A stretch of 62,000 bases of DNA from Owenia fusiformis (taxonomy: Eukaryota > Annelida > Polychaeta > Sabellida > Oweniidae), in assembly GCA_903813345.2 (NCBI GenBank), contig CAIIXF020000010.1, positions 32,973,425 to 33,035,424 of the forward strand, read 5' to 3'. Position 1 is the first letter of the stretch, and each line of letters opens with the position of its first letter. The position numbers and the translations under genes are program-made. Under the pieces are notes generated by a model. That model saw nothing but the letters and a program-made list of their open reading frames with translations, was not told where the DNA came from and did not search any database. Of this stretch, positions 12,268 to 23,198 are shown piece after piece.

Positions 12268-12900
12268 GTCATCCCAAATTAATGTGCTACATATAGGGTG
12301 AATCTTCTTAATGGCCCTTTTTGTTCAATATCCCTTTTTCATCCCAAATCACGTTGCTACATATAAGGTGAGTCTTCTGTAATGGACGCATTTTTGTTCA
12401 ATGTCCCTTTGTTATCCCAAATCACGTTGCTACATATAAGGTGAGTCTTCTGTAATGGACGCATTTTTGTTCAATGCATACCCCTTTTCATCCCAAATCA
12501 CGTTGCTACATATAAGGTGAATCTTCTGTAATGGACGCATTTTTGTTCCATGTCCCTTTGTCATCCCAAATTACTTTGCTACATAAAAGGTGAGTCTTCT
12601 GTAATGGACGCATTTTTGTTCAATGCATACCCCTTTTCATCCCAAATCACGTTGCTACATATAAGGTGAATCTTCTGTAATGGACGCATTTTTGTTCAAT
12701 GTCCCTTTTCATCCCAAATCACGTTGCTACATATAAGGTGAATCTTCTGTAATGGACGCATTTTTGTTCAATGTCCCTTTGTTATCCCAAATCACTTTGC
12801 TACATAAAAGGGTGAATCTTATGTTATGAATGCATTTTTGTTCAATGTCCCTTTGCCATCCCAAATCACTTTGCTTAACATCGGATGAATCTTATTTAAA
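12268..12900. repeat. ~74-bp satellite, array 2 (about 8 units)
   Basis: Same family and same orientation as the array at 5947-7107, again with AAGGTGAGT or AAGGTGAAT in the units. A variant unit carrying CAATGCATACCCCTTTTCAT occurs twice (about 12471 and 12621), about 150 bp apart, so a two-unit block has been duplicated here too. Confidence 0.9.
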
Positions 12901-12904
12901 CGGA

Positions 12905-13170
12905 ACATTCGCTGACTTTAGATTTGAGATTTGACCTTCGATGACCTTACTCAATGTCCTTCTCAACTTGCTTCAAAGTGACCAAGTATTTTGTCAAAAC
13001 TTGCAAGTTTTCAAAAATTCAAAGCTGACTTTAGATTTGAGATTCTTCAATGACCTTCTCGAGGGCAAAAATGTCAAAATGTCTTTTTCAACTTGCTTCA
13101 AATTGACCAAATATTTTTTCAAAATTATCTCCAAGTTCTCATAATTTCAAATCTGACTTAAGATTTGAAA
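12905..13170. repeat. Fragment of the GACCTT/AGGTCA repeat, inverted
   Basis: Two related ~120-bp blocks contain TCAACTTGCTTCAAAGTGACC or a variant and GACTT(T/A)AGATTTGA. Reverse-complemented, they resemble the repeats at 58740-59760 (GGTCAATTTGAAGCAAGTTG). Non-coding. Confidence 0.6.
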
Positions 13171-13194
13171 TCGTTTAATATTGTAAGCAACGGG

Positions 13195-13386
13195 TATATG
13201 ATTAGCGCACATAACATCTAAATGTCTGGTTTATCTGTGTTATATTTCCGAGAATGTTTTGTACATGCATGCAGATTCACAACTGAAGAAGAACGGGTAA
13301 TCCGTCTTTCATTTTCACTGAAGTACACTGTATCAAAAGCTATTATAGGTTTACATGTAGGGAGCATATATTATGTTATTGTCACA
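13195..13386 (-). repeat. 3' LTR of gypsy copy 1 (192 bp)
   Basis: Same length as the LTRs of copy 2. By eye only one base differs (in the GAAAGACGG region, where copy 2 has GAAATACGG). The polypurine tract lies just inside at 13387-13396, on the minus strand. Confidence 0.9.
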
Positions 13387-13751
13387 TCCCCCTTTCAAGA
13401 TGAATGGAACATTTATGTTACTATGGAAACGAGAATATGAAAATATAAACTTTCAGATTTTTTACCAATAAAAGTCTTTGAAATGTATACTGAAAGTCTG
13501 CATTGTCTCTTGCACATGTGCCTTTAACAACTTTATTCGAAGTTTGTATTGTACGTGGCAAATGTGCCTTTAACAAACTTGTGTTTTTATGAGTTCACAA
13601 TTATAACTATTTTCACATACTTTATACATTATTTCCAGATTTCAAATCAGTTTACTAAGTCTATATGAAATCTATGTAGTAACATACAACAAAATACAAC
13701 ACTTGTTTTGTGTTTGAGATGCATGTTAAAATGTAAGAAAATAAATGATGA

Positions 13752-16700
13752 TTACATCTCACTGATTAACCTTTTCACAGGTCTTACTTCCCTTGTGGAT
13801 CGCCACAAGAGTAGGTTGAAGTACATTTACACTCTTAGCTGGAGATTTACCTTGAACATGTATTTCACTTTGAGATACAGGTTTTTCATTAGAACTAGGA
13901 TTGAGAATTTGATTGTGTACAATATCATCTGTATCAATCTCTACCTCAGTGGGTGGATTACACTCAACAATACTTGTTCTATTTCTCCTCACCTGACCTT
14001 TAGAAGTTTCAACTATGTAAGATCTGGGTGTATCATGTTTTCTCACAACAGTGGCATGCTTTTGCATATCTCTGACATAGACATTTGTACCAGGTTTCAA
14101 TTCAGATTGATTTGATACTTTGTGATGTTTATCAAAATTCACCTTTGATTTATTTCTATACACTTGTTCTTTTTGTCTAACATCATGCAAGAACGGCCAA
14201 TGTGGAGTTAACTGAGAAGTGGTTGTAGGTATCTGATTTCTTAGTTTCCTACCAAACAGTAATTCTGCAGGGGATCTACCATTTGACAATGGGGTGGAAC
14301 GGTAAGCTAGAAGTGCCTTATATGGATCTTCTGATTTCTTGATTGGATTCTTAACCGTCTTCACCGCGCGTTCCACAGCACCATTACTCTGAGGAAAAAT
14401 CGGACTAGATGTCACGTGGTCAAACTGATAATCACGAGAAAACTCTTTGAATTCATACGCAGAGTATTGAGGTCCATTATCGGATCGAACTTTTTCTGGG
14501 ATTCCATGTCTCGCAAAAATCGACTTTAAGTTAAGTATGACTTCCTTAGCTGACTCTTCCCTCAATTTTGCAATTTCGACAAAACGTGAAAAATAATCTA
14601 CTATGATTAATCAAACTTTGCCTCTTAAGAAATACAGATCTGAGCCAACGACTTGCCATGGCCTCTGAGGAAATTCCGAAGGAATCATTGGTTCATAGGA
14701 TTTATCACGATGTTCTGCACATTGTGTGCATTTGTACACAAGATCAGCAATTTGTGATGAAAGACCGGGCCACCACACACTCTGTATGGCTCGCTCGCGG
14801 CACTTTGATATGCCTTGGTGACCTTCGTGAAGGCGACCAAGTATGTCCAGTCTCATAGAACTTGGTATAACAATTCTTGATCCACGCATTAAGATATCAT
14901 TTTGAACTGTGAGTTCTTCATGAATTGGCCAATAAGCTTTCAATGCTGAAGGTAAATGATTTTTCTCGGGCCAACCATGCATGACATATTCTTAAATTTG
15001 TGAACACAATGGATCTAGAGATTGTTCAATTTTAATTTCTAACAAGCGGTTTTCAGTGACGGGTAAATTTTCCATTACTCCGGCTATCATTGCATAACAC
15101 TCACTTGAAAGATCTTTATCAGATTTCTCACTGGCACCAGGGAGGGGTGCTCTACTCAACGTATCGGCTAAAACTAGATTCTTGCCTGGAACGTGTGAAA
15201 TGGTATATCGATATCTGAATAACCTTAGACGGAAACGTTGTATACGAGCTGGAAGTTCATTCACGCTCTTAGTTCCGAGAAGACTAACTAAAGGCTTATG
15301 ATCAGTTTCGATATGAAATTTAATCCCGATCAGATAATCTGAGAATTTATCACATGCCCAAGTTACTCCTAACGCTTCTTTGTCTATTTGAGGATATCTA
15401 GTCTCTTCACTTCTGAGAGAACGCGATGCATAAGATACAGGTTTCCAGTCGCATTGGGAATTTTCGCGCTGGTAAATCGCTGCGCCCAGACCATGCTTTG
15501 AGGCATCCGCACTTACTGTAGTTTCATGATTTGGATCATAATGCTTTAACACAGTATTTGAGCAAAGTTCCTTTTTGATACTATCGAATGCATTTTGCTG
15601 AGAATTTCCCCATGTAAACTCGTAGTCAGAGGAAGTCAAATCTCGCAGTGGTTTCGAAAGTTCGGCTAAGTTAGACTAAAAATCTACGTACGCCATGTAC
15701 GTCTGTAGGTGCACTCATTTCTGATATTGCGCGAACTTTTTCAGGATCAGGATAGACGCCTTTTTCTGAGACTATAGTCCCAAGGAATTTTACACTCGAT
15801 GTCCCGAAAACGCATTTATCTTTGTTCAAAGTCATGCCTGAGGCTTGTAGTTTCATGAGAACTTGATTTACGCGAGTATCATGTTCCGCTTTTGACCTAC
15901 CATATATGAGTATATCATCCATATGACAGACAACGCCCGGAAGTGATTCTAGGATTTGACACATCCGTTTTTGGAAATATTCTGGGGCTGAATTAATACC
16001 AAATGGCAGTCTATTGAAACAGTAACGTCCAAATGGAGTCATGAATGTAGTCAATAGTCGAGATTCTTCGTCTAGTTGAATTTGATAGAATCCGGAATTT
16101 GCATCTAGCTTTGTGAAAACTTTAGCACCAGATAACTGTCCAAGTGTTTGTTCAACAGTCGGTAACATGTAATTTTCAACCATGACATTTTCATTCAACG
16201 CAGTGAAATCAACACAAACGCGAATATGACCGTCGGCTTTATCAATAGGTACTATTGGAAAGCACCATTCTGTTGGTTGATCAACTCTCGAAATAACTTC
16301 AATTTTCTCCATTGTTTCTAATTCATGTTTGAGTTTCTCATACTGTGGCAATTTTACCGCTCTTGACGTTACGACAGCACTAGGTTTCGCGTTTTCGCGT
16401 AATTTGATGTGATATTCACCATCTAGCTTACCTAACCCCGTGAAAAGTTTAGGAAATTTCACAAGAGGAGAAGCTGAAACTGAATCAATGTTACAATCAG
16501 TGTTACAATCAATGTTACATGTATCTACCCTTTTAAGGAGTTGCATAGCCTTTATGGCAGGTTTACCTAACAGAGGCTTTACTAGATTTTTGACAACGTA
16601 AACATCAGTTTTCTCTGGTTCAGACTTAGACTCAGAATAGATGGAAGTTTGAAACATGCCTAGAACTTTGAGCTGATTGTGACCTGGCCCATAAAGTTGT

Positions 16701-16808
16701 TTCTTAGGTTTCAACAGTTTTACATACTTATTTTCAGATTTGATCTTATTGAAGTCTTTGTCTGATACAAGAGAAACTTCTGCACCTGTGTCAATTTTGA
16801 AAGATAAA
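13752..16808 (-). pseudogene. pol: Gypsy copy 1 protease-RT-RNase H-integrase, broken
   Basis: This is the pol part of gypsy copy 1, which in life would process the polyprotein, copy RNA into DNA and integrate it. Visible motifs are FKIDTGAEVSL (protease), CHMDDILIYG (RT), VSADASKHG (RNase H), an HHCC zinc region and the integrase D, D, E residues. It starts directly at the insertion point 16808, six codons before the protease DTG motif. Breaks relative to copy 2 are a 29-nt deletion at 15675/15676 in the RT-RNase H connection, a TTA to TAA stop at 14992-14994, a TGG to TGA stop at 14611-14613 inside integrase, and a +1 shift near 13800 that replaces the last ~17 residues. Few other differences are seen, so the copy died recently. 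Confidence 0.9.
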
Positions 16809-17102
16809 GGATGATTCTCGGTTTGGAGAATGAAGTTCATCACTCTAATTGAGCGCTATCCCTGCTTGGGACAAATTTGATTTTTTTACATGATATAGAT
16901 TTGAATGTCTTCTTTTGAATAGACATAAATTAATTTGGGTAATATTTCTAGATTTTCCATAAACAAATTACTAGTGAACCACCCAACGTCGCTTCTATGA
17001 TTCGTACCACTTTTTTAACTTGATGTATTGCATATTTTCGTGGGTCGATTTAAAAAAAATACAAACGACGTATACATGAATATGTCATAAGCATATCGTG
17101 AG
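16809..17102 (+). repeat. Left terminal inverted repeat of the Spy-like element
   Basis: Pairs with 22905-23198. Conserved blocks include GGATGATTCTCGG, CATCACTCTAATTGAGCG, CTAGTGAACCACCCAACGTC and the inner ATATGTCAT.AGCATATC.TGA. Differences between the arms are scattered substitutions and short changes. Confidence 0.85.
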
Positions 17103-19971
17103 ATAATTGTTAGATTAGGTTTGCTATAAGTGACTTTAAAACAAAAAAATAAAAAACATTAGTTCACGTGTTAAAGTTCCATTGACCGTGACATCAAGGA
17201 AAATTGAGCTTTTTGTCATCAGACATCTTTATAGATGGAACTAGCTATGTACTACATTTTCAAATACACTCACATAGAACATATCTAAGATGTTCTTTTT
17301 ATCGATGAAAAGATTCTTACATTCGGAAGTTACATTAAAATATCAATTGCAATAGCCGCCTGTTTTTAACATCCCTTTGTCACTCATCCCTTAATTATCT
17401 CTGTGTATCCATTCTGATACTCATAGCATCTTTCTGTTTCACCTGAAACATCTCAGGGCTGAGAAGAAATGAGATGTCATGGTTTATCATGATGCTGTGT
17501 ATCTTATACTTGTGTGTGTTCGATTTTGAAAGCACCCGAGTGCAACCTAAGGAGCACATACAATACATTTTGTGTATGCCCAGTCTGGTCTTATATCTGC
17601 CTGCTCCGAGGAATTTTGGTGGCGATTTTTTGATTTTTGTAATAGCCTACTACATAGCATCTCTTGTGCGCGTAAATCCCAATGTTTTGAAATAGAAAAT
17701 AGAGACTCAATTCTATATCGATAGTTTCACAGATGAGGGTAGCGAATGGGCGCAGCTTTGACGATCAACGAATGATATAACGATATCACGGATTTCACCG
17801 AATGTTATATTCATCCCTAAATAGCTTATTTATTTAGTCTTAAGATCCTTGTGATGTTTCTATTCATTGCAGTGACTCTGAAATTGCTGTGCCAGATATG
17901 ACGTCACAGCGACTCATTTTCCAACATTTAAGCATTTAACTAAATAATTGAAATATAATTATTAAAGAATGAGGACCTTGTGTTTCACTCTGGACGAGGG
18001 GGGCCATGTCTCGGCTAGTTGTGCATTAACGTTTGATACTCTTTTGTGGATAAAAATAATTAATATATGTTAACGTAGCACTAAGCAGATACTTTTAAAG
18101 AATATAGTTACACTTAAAGAATAGGTCCAACGAATAGATATTGAATATAGGACTCGTTTGATGAACGATCGTTGTAATAATTCTAATAAACCTATAGAAA
18201 TGAATCAACGATTAAACTGTATTCCAACAGACTCTTAACTCATTCTATTTGTTCATTAGTGGCAAAATAAGATTTCCCGGGAAAAAACATGACGTCACGA
18301 ACAGAACCGGTTATGGATTTTTATCGGCAATGCGTTATGCAACTCGAATGTAAATTCAAAAGTGTTCATGTTATACCGTGTTCTGATTGGCCAGAAAGGA
18401 GTAACACTTACCGAAATCACCTCATGGTTCAATGCCTTTTGGTTACAAGATTTTAGACGCCTTATGTTAGGTAATACTATCAACTGAGCGTGTTTATTTT
18501 CTATATTGTGTTCTGACTGGCCAGAAAGTAATTCTGCATGACTAGCTATGTGAAAACGTACCGCTGGGTCGGAGGCTCTAATTTAGGTATTATTTTTTTG
18601 GGGTTTATCGGAGGAAAAAACGTGACTCCAAAGTAGTCATCTCTGAATCAATTCCTCACTTCAATGAATGCAGTTGCAATCAATTACACTAACACTTTAT
18701 AAGCACGTTCGGAGATTATGAACTCCAACAACATATTCTAAACCCGTCCTGTTCGTGATGTCATGATAGAGATTTGAAATTGTGTTCCCGATTTTGAACA
18801 TTAAATTTCACATTTATAAAAATGTTTACAAGAACGGTTACTGGTTCTACATGTTAGTGGTATTTACTTCATTTAGAACGTGTATAAACTGTATTTTGAC
18901 CCCATGAGCATCGAACAGACACTTTAAGTTAATTGAAAGACTTCGTGTTCAAGTTAGCTGAATTTCGTGTAACTTAACTCTGTTATGTTTCTAGATTTTA
19001 CTTGTGGAGAACAGAAATCATAATCACAATCGTATTTTAAGGCAAATAGGCCATGCATATGCTTTGAGTTACACGGTGAATGATCAAATTCACATATTTT
19101 GGATGTTGAATTTCATTTCAAGTTCATTCGAATTTTACGCATTATCCAATAAAATTAATGTATACTGTCTAGGCTGAGACTAACATATATATGTTATTTA
19201 ATGTATTTAATATACAGGATATATCTGAGAAGGTTATACATGTATAATATATCTACAAGAGGAACAGTGGGGACCGAGGGTTCATATATTACCTTTACCT
19301 GTCGAAAATCGGGCATTTAATAACTGATTTATTTGTAAATTATGAGGATTAGATACGCATTGAATGTAAGTTATTGAGGTGTTAGAAAAACAAACTTACA
19401 AACAAACCACCGAGTTTAGACATATTACTACATGTATTGTCCTATTATCAAATCATATATTGTGTTCTATTTCTAAAACGTTAACAGTTTATGGTGTACA
19501 ATAAAACTATTACTATGAACCACTTTGATACATTTAGACATAAAATATCAAGTTACTCATCAGCCAACAAATCACAAAATATCGAAAAATGAAAAATACG
19601 AGGTACTTGTTCACTCAAATCTTGCAGTCACTTGGTAATGTATGTTATATAAATAGTTCGCAAAGTAAATGAGCAAAAGCGTAACATTTGTATGTAGCAT
19701 GCTTCATAAAACAAGTCAGCGTGCATTTTGTTCCTGGCACTGATTGGTTAATAAGTGAATACAATTCGTCGAATGCACGATGCACTCACAAGATTAGCAG
19801 CTGGGAAAGGCTATTCAACAAAAAGTACGCTTTCGTACTCATAAAAGGATTACCCTTTTACAACTTTGACAACTTTGAAGCATGAACTTAGAAATGTACT
19901 TACTGTTACTGTTACCCTGTGGATCCCAGGGTTTTGATATGTTCTGCGAAGTCATGCAAAGAAAGACCATA
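17103..19971. other. Interior of the Spy-like element, no gene recognised
   Basis: Short open frames (17474-17695 +, 18295-18483 minus, 19688-19885 +) have no DDE-transposase or other known motif. Two similar TTCTGA(T/C)TGGCCAGAAAG segments occur near 18383 and 18510. This may be decayed cargo or foreign filler. Confidence 0.5.
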
Positions 19972-20350
19972 TAGTCCATTTGTCATTTTCTGAACGTATG
20001 AATATTTAAAAGTATGATGTTTTTCTGTGTAAATACTATCATTAGGGATTATTGGAGTGATTTAGCTGGGTTGCCAAACAATAACTTTGGGGAAAATTTT
20101 GGTATCTATTACCATAGTAACATACCAGGTATATGGTGGTATCCCAACGCTAAGTCAATAGTCAACGCCATGTTAAGCGATTGCACCCCTCCCTAATCAG
20201 CCTATATAATTTTTTCCCCAAACAAACTTTTTCGGCAACCCAGTTAAATCACTTCAGAAAACCCTTATTATCATAAATCGACCATAAAACATCGTACTTT
20301 TAACAAATTCCAGGTTCACTATTGGATGTATAGGGGTGACAAATGGACTA
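19972..20350. mobile_element. 379-bp MITE, copy 2
   Basis: Reverse-complement copy of the element at 5326-5704, again 379 bp, with TAGTCCATTTGTCA ends and a 3-bp duplication ATA (19969-19971 and 20351-20353). It sits inside the Spy-like element and so has travelled with it or inserted later. Confidence 0.85.
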
Positions 20351-20476
20351 ATATACTAAAAGTATATGCCTGCTAGTCATATCTGTGACACTTTTGTATG
20401 ATATGTATTCCACTTTGAACCACCATCTATTTCAATATTGTGAAAATATATATTTCCCAAATTATAAAATAAATGA

Positions 20477-20837
20477 TCTTGTATTCGCGAATGCCACTAA
20501 CGCCTGTCGGCTGCCGGATTAACCTACTATTTTATGGGCAATTCATTAAAATATGAATGGAATATTGGCAGGTACTTTTAATATTGAAATGAGTTGCCCA
20601 TAGAAAAGTATGTTAATCCGGTAGATGAAATCTTTCATTCCCAAATCATAGTCTTAGCTTATATTTGCGAATGCAAATAACGCCTTTCGGCTACCGGATT
20701 AACCTTCTATTTCACTGGAGACCCATGTAAATACGAATAGTACCTGCCACTATTCCATTCACATTTAAATGAGTTTGTCATAGAATACTGGGTTAATCAG
20801 GTAACCGAGATGCGTTAGTTGCATTCGCGAATATAAG
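20477..20837. mobile_element. Two related foldback MITEs (TATTCGCGAATGC family)
   Basis: 20658-20837 (180 bp) is a full foldback: CTTATATTTGCGAATGCAAA and a CGGCTACCGGATTAACC block at the left pair with the right end GCATTCGCGAATATAAG. 20477-20640 is a related unit (CTTGTATTCGCGAATGC at its left end) whose right end is cut after TTAATCCGGTAGATG. A third left end lies at about 21235-21292. Confidence 0.7.
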
Positions 20838-20843
20838 GTATAG

Positions 20844-21232
20844 AGTCCATTTCACTGTTTTATTGCGTCAGTAGAACCCCAAAAATAAGAAATCGGGAGA
20901 CCATTGTGCAATAATATATGAAAAAGTAGATTCATATTGTACATGAATGACATTTGTATATTTCAGATCTTCTCGTTTTTTTTGCAATAAGACTGTGACC
21001 TCTTGTAATTTGAAGAATTTCAGCCATGTTAATCTTATTGAAAATAACATGGCAGAGAAGCATCCATATATAAGAGGCCACACACTTTATAAGCCAAACT
21101 AGAAGCAATCCAAGTTATACAAATGTCATTCATGTACAATAGGAACATATTTTTCCATATATTATTGCATGATGATATTGTGATTTCTTAATTTTTAGGT
21201 TTTACTGACGCAATTCAACAGTGAAATGGACT
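20844..21232. mobile_element. 389-bp foldback MITE
   Basis: AGTCCATTTCACTG at the left pairs with CAGTGAAATGGACT at the right. Inner arms share TTGCGTCAGTA, GCAATAATATATG and ACATGAATGACATTTGTATA with their complements. It separates two TATTCGCGAATGC-family units, so it probably inserted into one of them. The tip resembles TAGTCCATTT of the 379-bp MITE. Confidence 0.75.
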
Positions 21233-22904
21233 AGCTTGTATTCACGAATGCAAGAAACGCCTGTCGGCTACCGGATTAAACTACCTTTGCAATCGTCGGT
21301 ATTTTAGCGCGGAGATAAATGTTCAATATGACATAAATATTTGATATGACATCGATGAATACTTTCATCATTCTGGTGGAAATGTCTACCAAACTCCCCT
21401 CCCTTGTTCCCCTTCCCCCAAGTAACTTGTTAAGCTAAGTTCACACCAACAGCGCTTTGATGGCGCTTTTAAGCGGCGTGCAAAGCATAATCAACTGATG
21501 TGAATTTCTGAAAATTGTGAATTAAGCTTATATCGAAAAAGCTAAAAATCCTTTGTTCATGTCACTAAAGGTTCGAAAACGTTATTACATTTTCCAGTTA
21601 CTTTAGTTACCACAGTTATCCAAGGCTATTTGGCTATTTGGGCAAATAAAATCCGTAGTTTGAGTGATCAATTCACGCTCAGCGATACTGCATGGGGGAC
21701 ATAAAAAGTTGTTTATTTTCCAATAAATCCTGCCATCATTTGGTACATCAAAGAACCTGATTATTGGCTAGATTAATGATGTCAAAGGTTGTAGGTAGCA
21801 ATATGTCCATAAAAAAGGATTAACTTATTGCTGAAATTGAAAAAGAACAACCCATGCCATCATCAATCTAGCAAATCCAAAATGACTAATGACTCTGTTT
21901 ATTGGCAACTGAAAAAAGACTGGAAACTTTTATTATATATAGCAACATACTGAACATAATCGATGGTTTCATTTTGGCAATCGAGGTTTTATTACAGATT
22001 CTTATATGATAAACCAAACAACTTTTACATTTACCAGTCGCTTATGGTAATTAGCCATACATTTCTAGGTATTTGCGTTTTATCGCAATCGTGTCAAAAT
22101 ATAAATTGTATTGATAAACAGAAAAGAACACAAAAAATCATACACGGGCGCCATTTTTCTAAGGTGTTTCTAAGTGTTGTTTAATCTCTCTAGACTATCT
22201 CTCATCAACGGCTTATTGTAGATTGGTTGAACAATGAACGTCTTATTTATAGCTATAATAACCACGTTGATCGATGCTTGGGCGAATTTTAAGGTTTAAA
22301 TCAGGAAGAGAGAGGTAGAAAGAGGCGTAATCTTGTGGCAAGTTCCTCACCTCCTACGCGCTGAATTGTGTTTCGATTCCCCGTCCATTCTCCACACCGA
22401 TTTTTTATTTTTAACTCATTGATGTATCCCTTTAAAGGAGTACAGGCTACAGTGAAGCTGTAAAGGAAGGACGTTTGTTTATTTCCATATTTCTGAATGT
22501 AAGCTTATACTACATTTTACATACATGTTTATTCCAAGTGTTCTACTATATATTGTATAGATTCATCAGGCAGTTTTCAGTGTATTAGCAGAAAATCCCC
22601 ATCGACCACGTAATCACGTGGTAGGATAGAAGTGATATAAATACACCCTCTCCAGCTCACAGCAATTGACTAGCTTATATTCACCACTAGCATAGTTCAT
22701 AGCAAGTGGTGACATCTAATTAATAGATGATTAATCAATTTTATATATGACTTGTAAAATGCCAAAAATCTGAAGTCGCTCTTTTGAGAGGCCCTCTATT
22801 GGATGAATGTGTATAAAATGTCAGAGAATATCTCGAAAATGGGACACGATTTCAGAATGAATTATTTTCGAATGTTTCTTAAAAACATATTGAAAGGATT
22901 TTTT
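21233..22904. other. Interior of the Spy-like element, right part, no gene recognised
   Basis: Contains a partial TATTCACGAATGC unit at the start and a 73-codon frame at 21963-22184 with no known motif. Nothing else was recognised. Confidence 0.5.
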
Positions 22905-23198
22905 TCATGATATGCTCATGACATATCCCTGTATGCTTTGTTTGTCTTTTTTCTCAAATTGACCCACGGAAATATGCAATACATCAAGTTAAAAAAGTGG
23001 TACGAATCATAAAAGCGACGTTGGGTGGTTCACTAGTAATTTTTTGATGGAAAATCTAGAAATATTACCCAAATTAATTTAAGACTATTCAAAAGAAGAC
23101 ATTCAAATCTATATTATGTAAAAAAATCAAATTGGTCAGAAGCAGGGATAACGCTCAATTAGAGTGATGAACTTCGTTCTCCAAACCGAGAATCATCC
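22905..23198 (-). repeat. Right terminal inverted repeat of the Spy-like element
   Basis: Inverted partner of 16809-17102. It ends ..CCGAGAATCATCC at 23198, directly followed by TTTGTATTTTC of gypsy gag. Confidence 0.85.

Larger units (their letters stand above)
16809..23198. mobile_element. 6390-bp Spy-like DNA transposon inserted between AAA and TTT
   Basis: The element begins GGATGATTCTCGGTTTGGAG and ends with its reverse complement. The terminal inverted repeats are about 294 bp (16809-17102 and 22905-23198), roughly 85-90% alike by eye. Left flank ATAAA and right flank TTTGTA join to exactly the uninterrupted gypsy sequence of copy 2 (28032-28037, AAATTT). So the insertion was precise, with no target duplication and no loss. 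Insertion between AAA and TTT without duplication is the described hallmark of Spy transposons, a group distantly related to IS5, ISL2EU and PIF/Harbinger. No transposase is seen in any frame, so this copy must be non-autonomous or decayed. It carries nested MITEs (19972-20350, 20477-21232). Boundaries and target behaviour are seen; the Spy label is inferred. Confidence 0.8.

Noticed and set aside
13222-13440. 72-codon frames in the gypsy LTRs (also 26720-26911 and 31430-31648)
   Set aside because: Antisense to the retrotransposon within the LTR; identical only because the LTRs are identical.
13708-14115. Open frames antisense to gypsy pol and gag (also 14658-14858, 23417-23656, 27235-27816, 28977-29171, 30014-30214, 30757-31056)
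   Set aside because: Shadows of the gag-pol coding strand, conserved only as far as gag-pol is.
16809-23198. Interpretation as two separate truncated gypsy copies with an inverted duplication between them
   Set aside because: The two gypsy pieces are collinear on the same strand and abut at exactly adjacent bases of one element, so a single insertion is far simpler.
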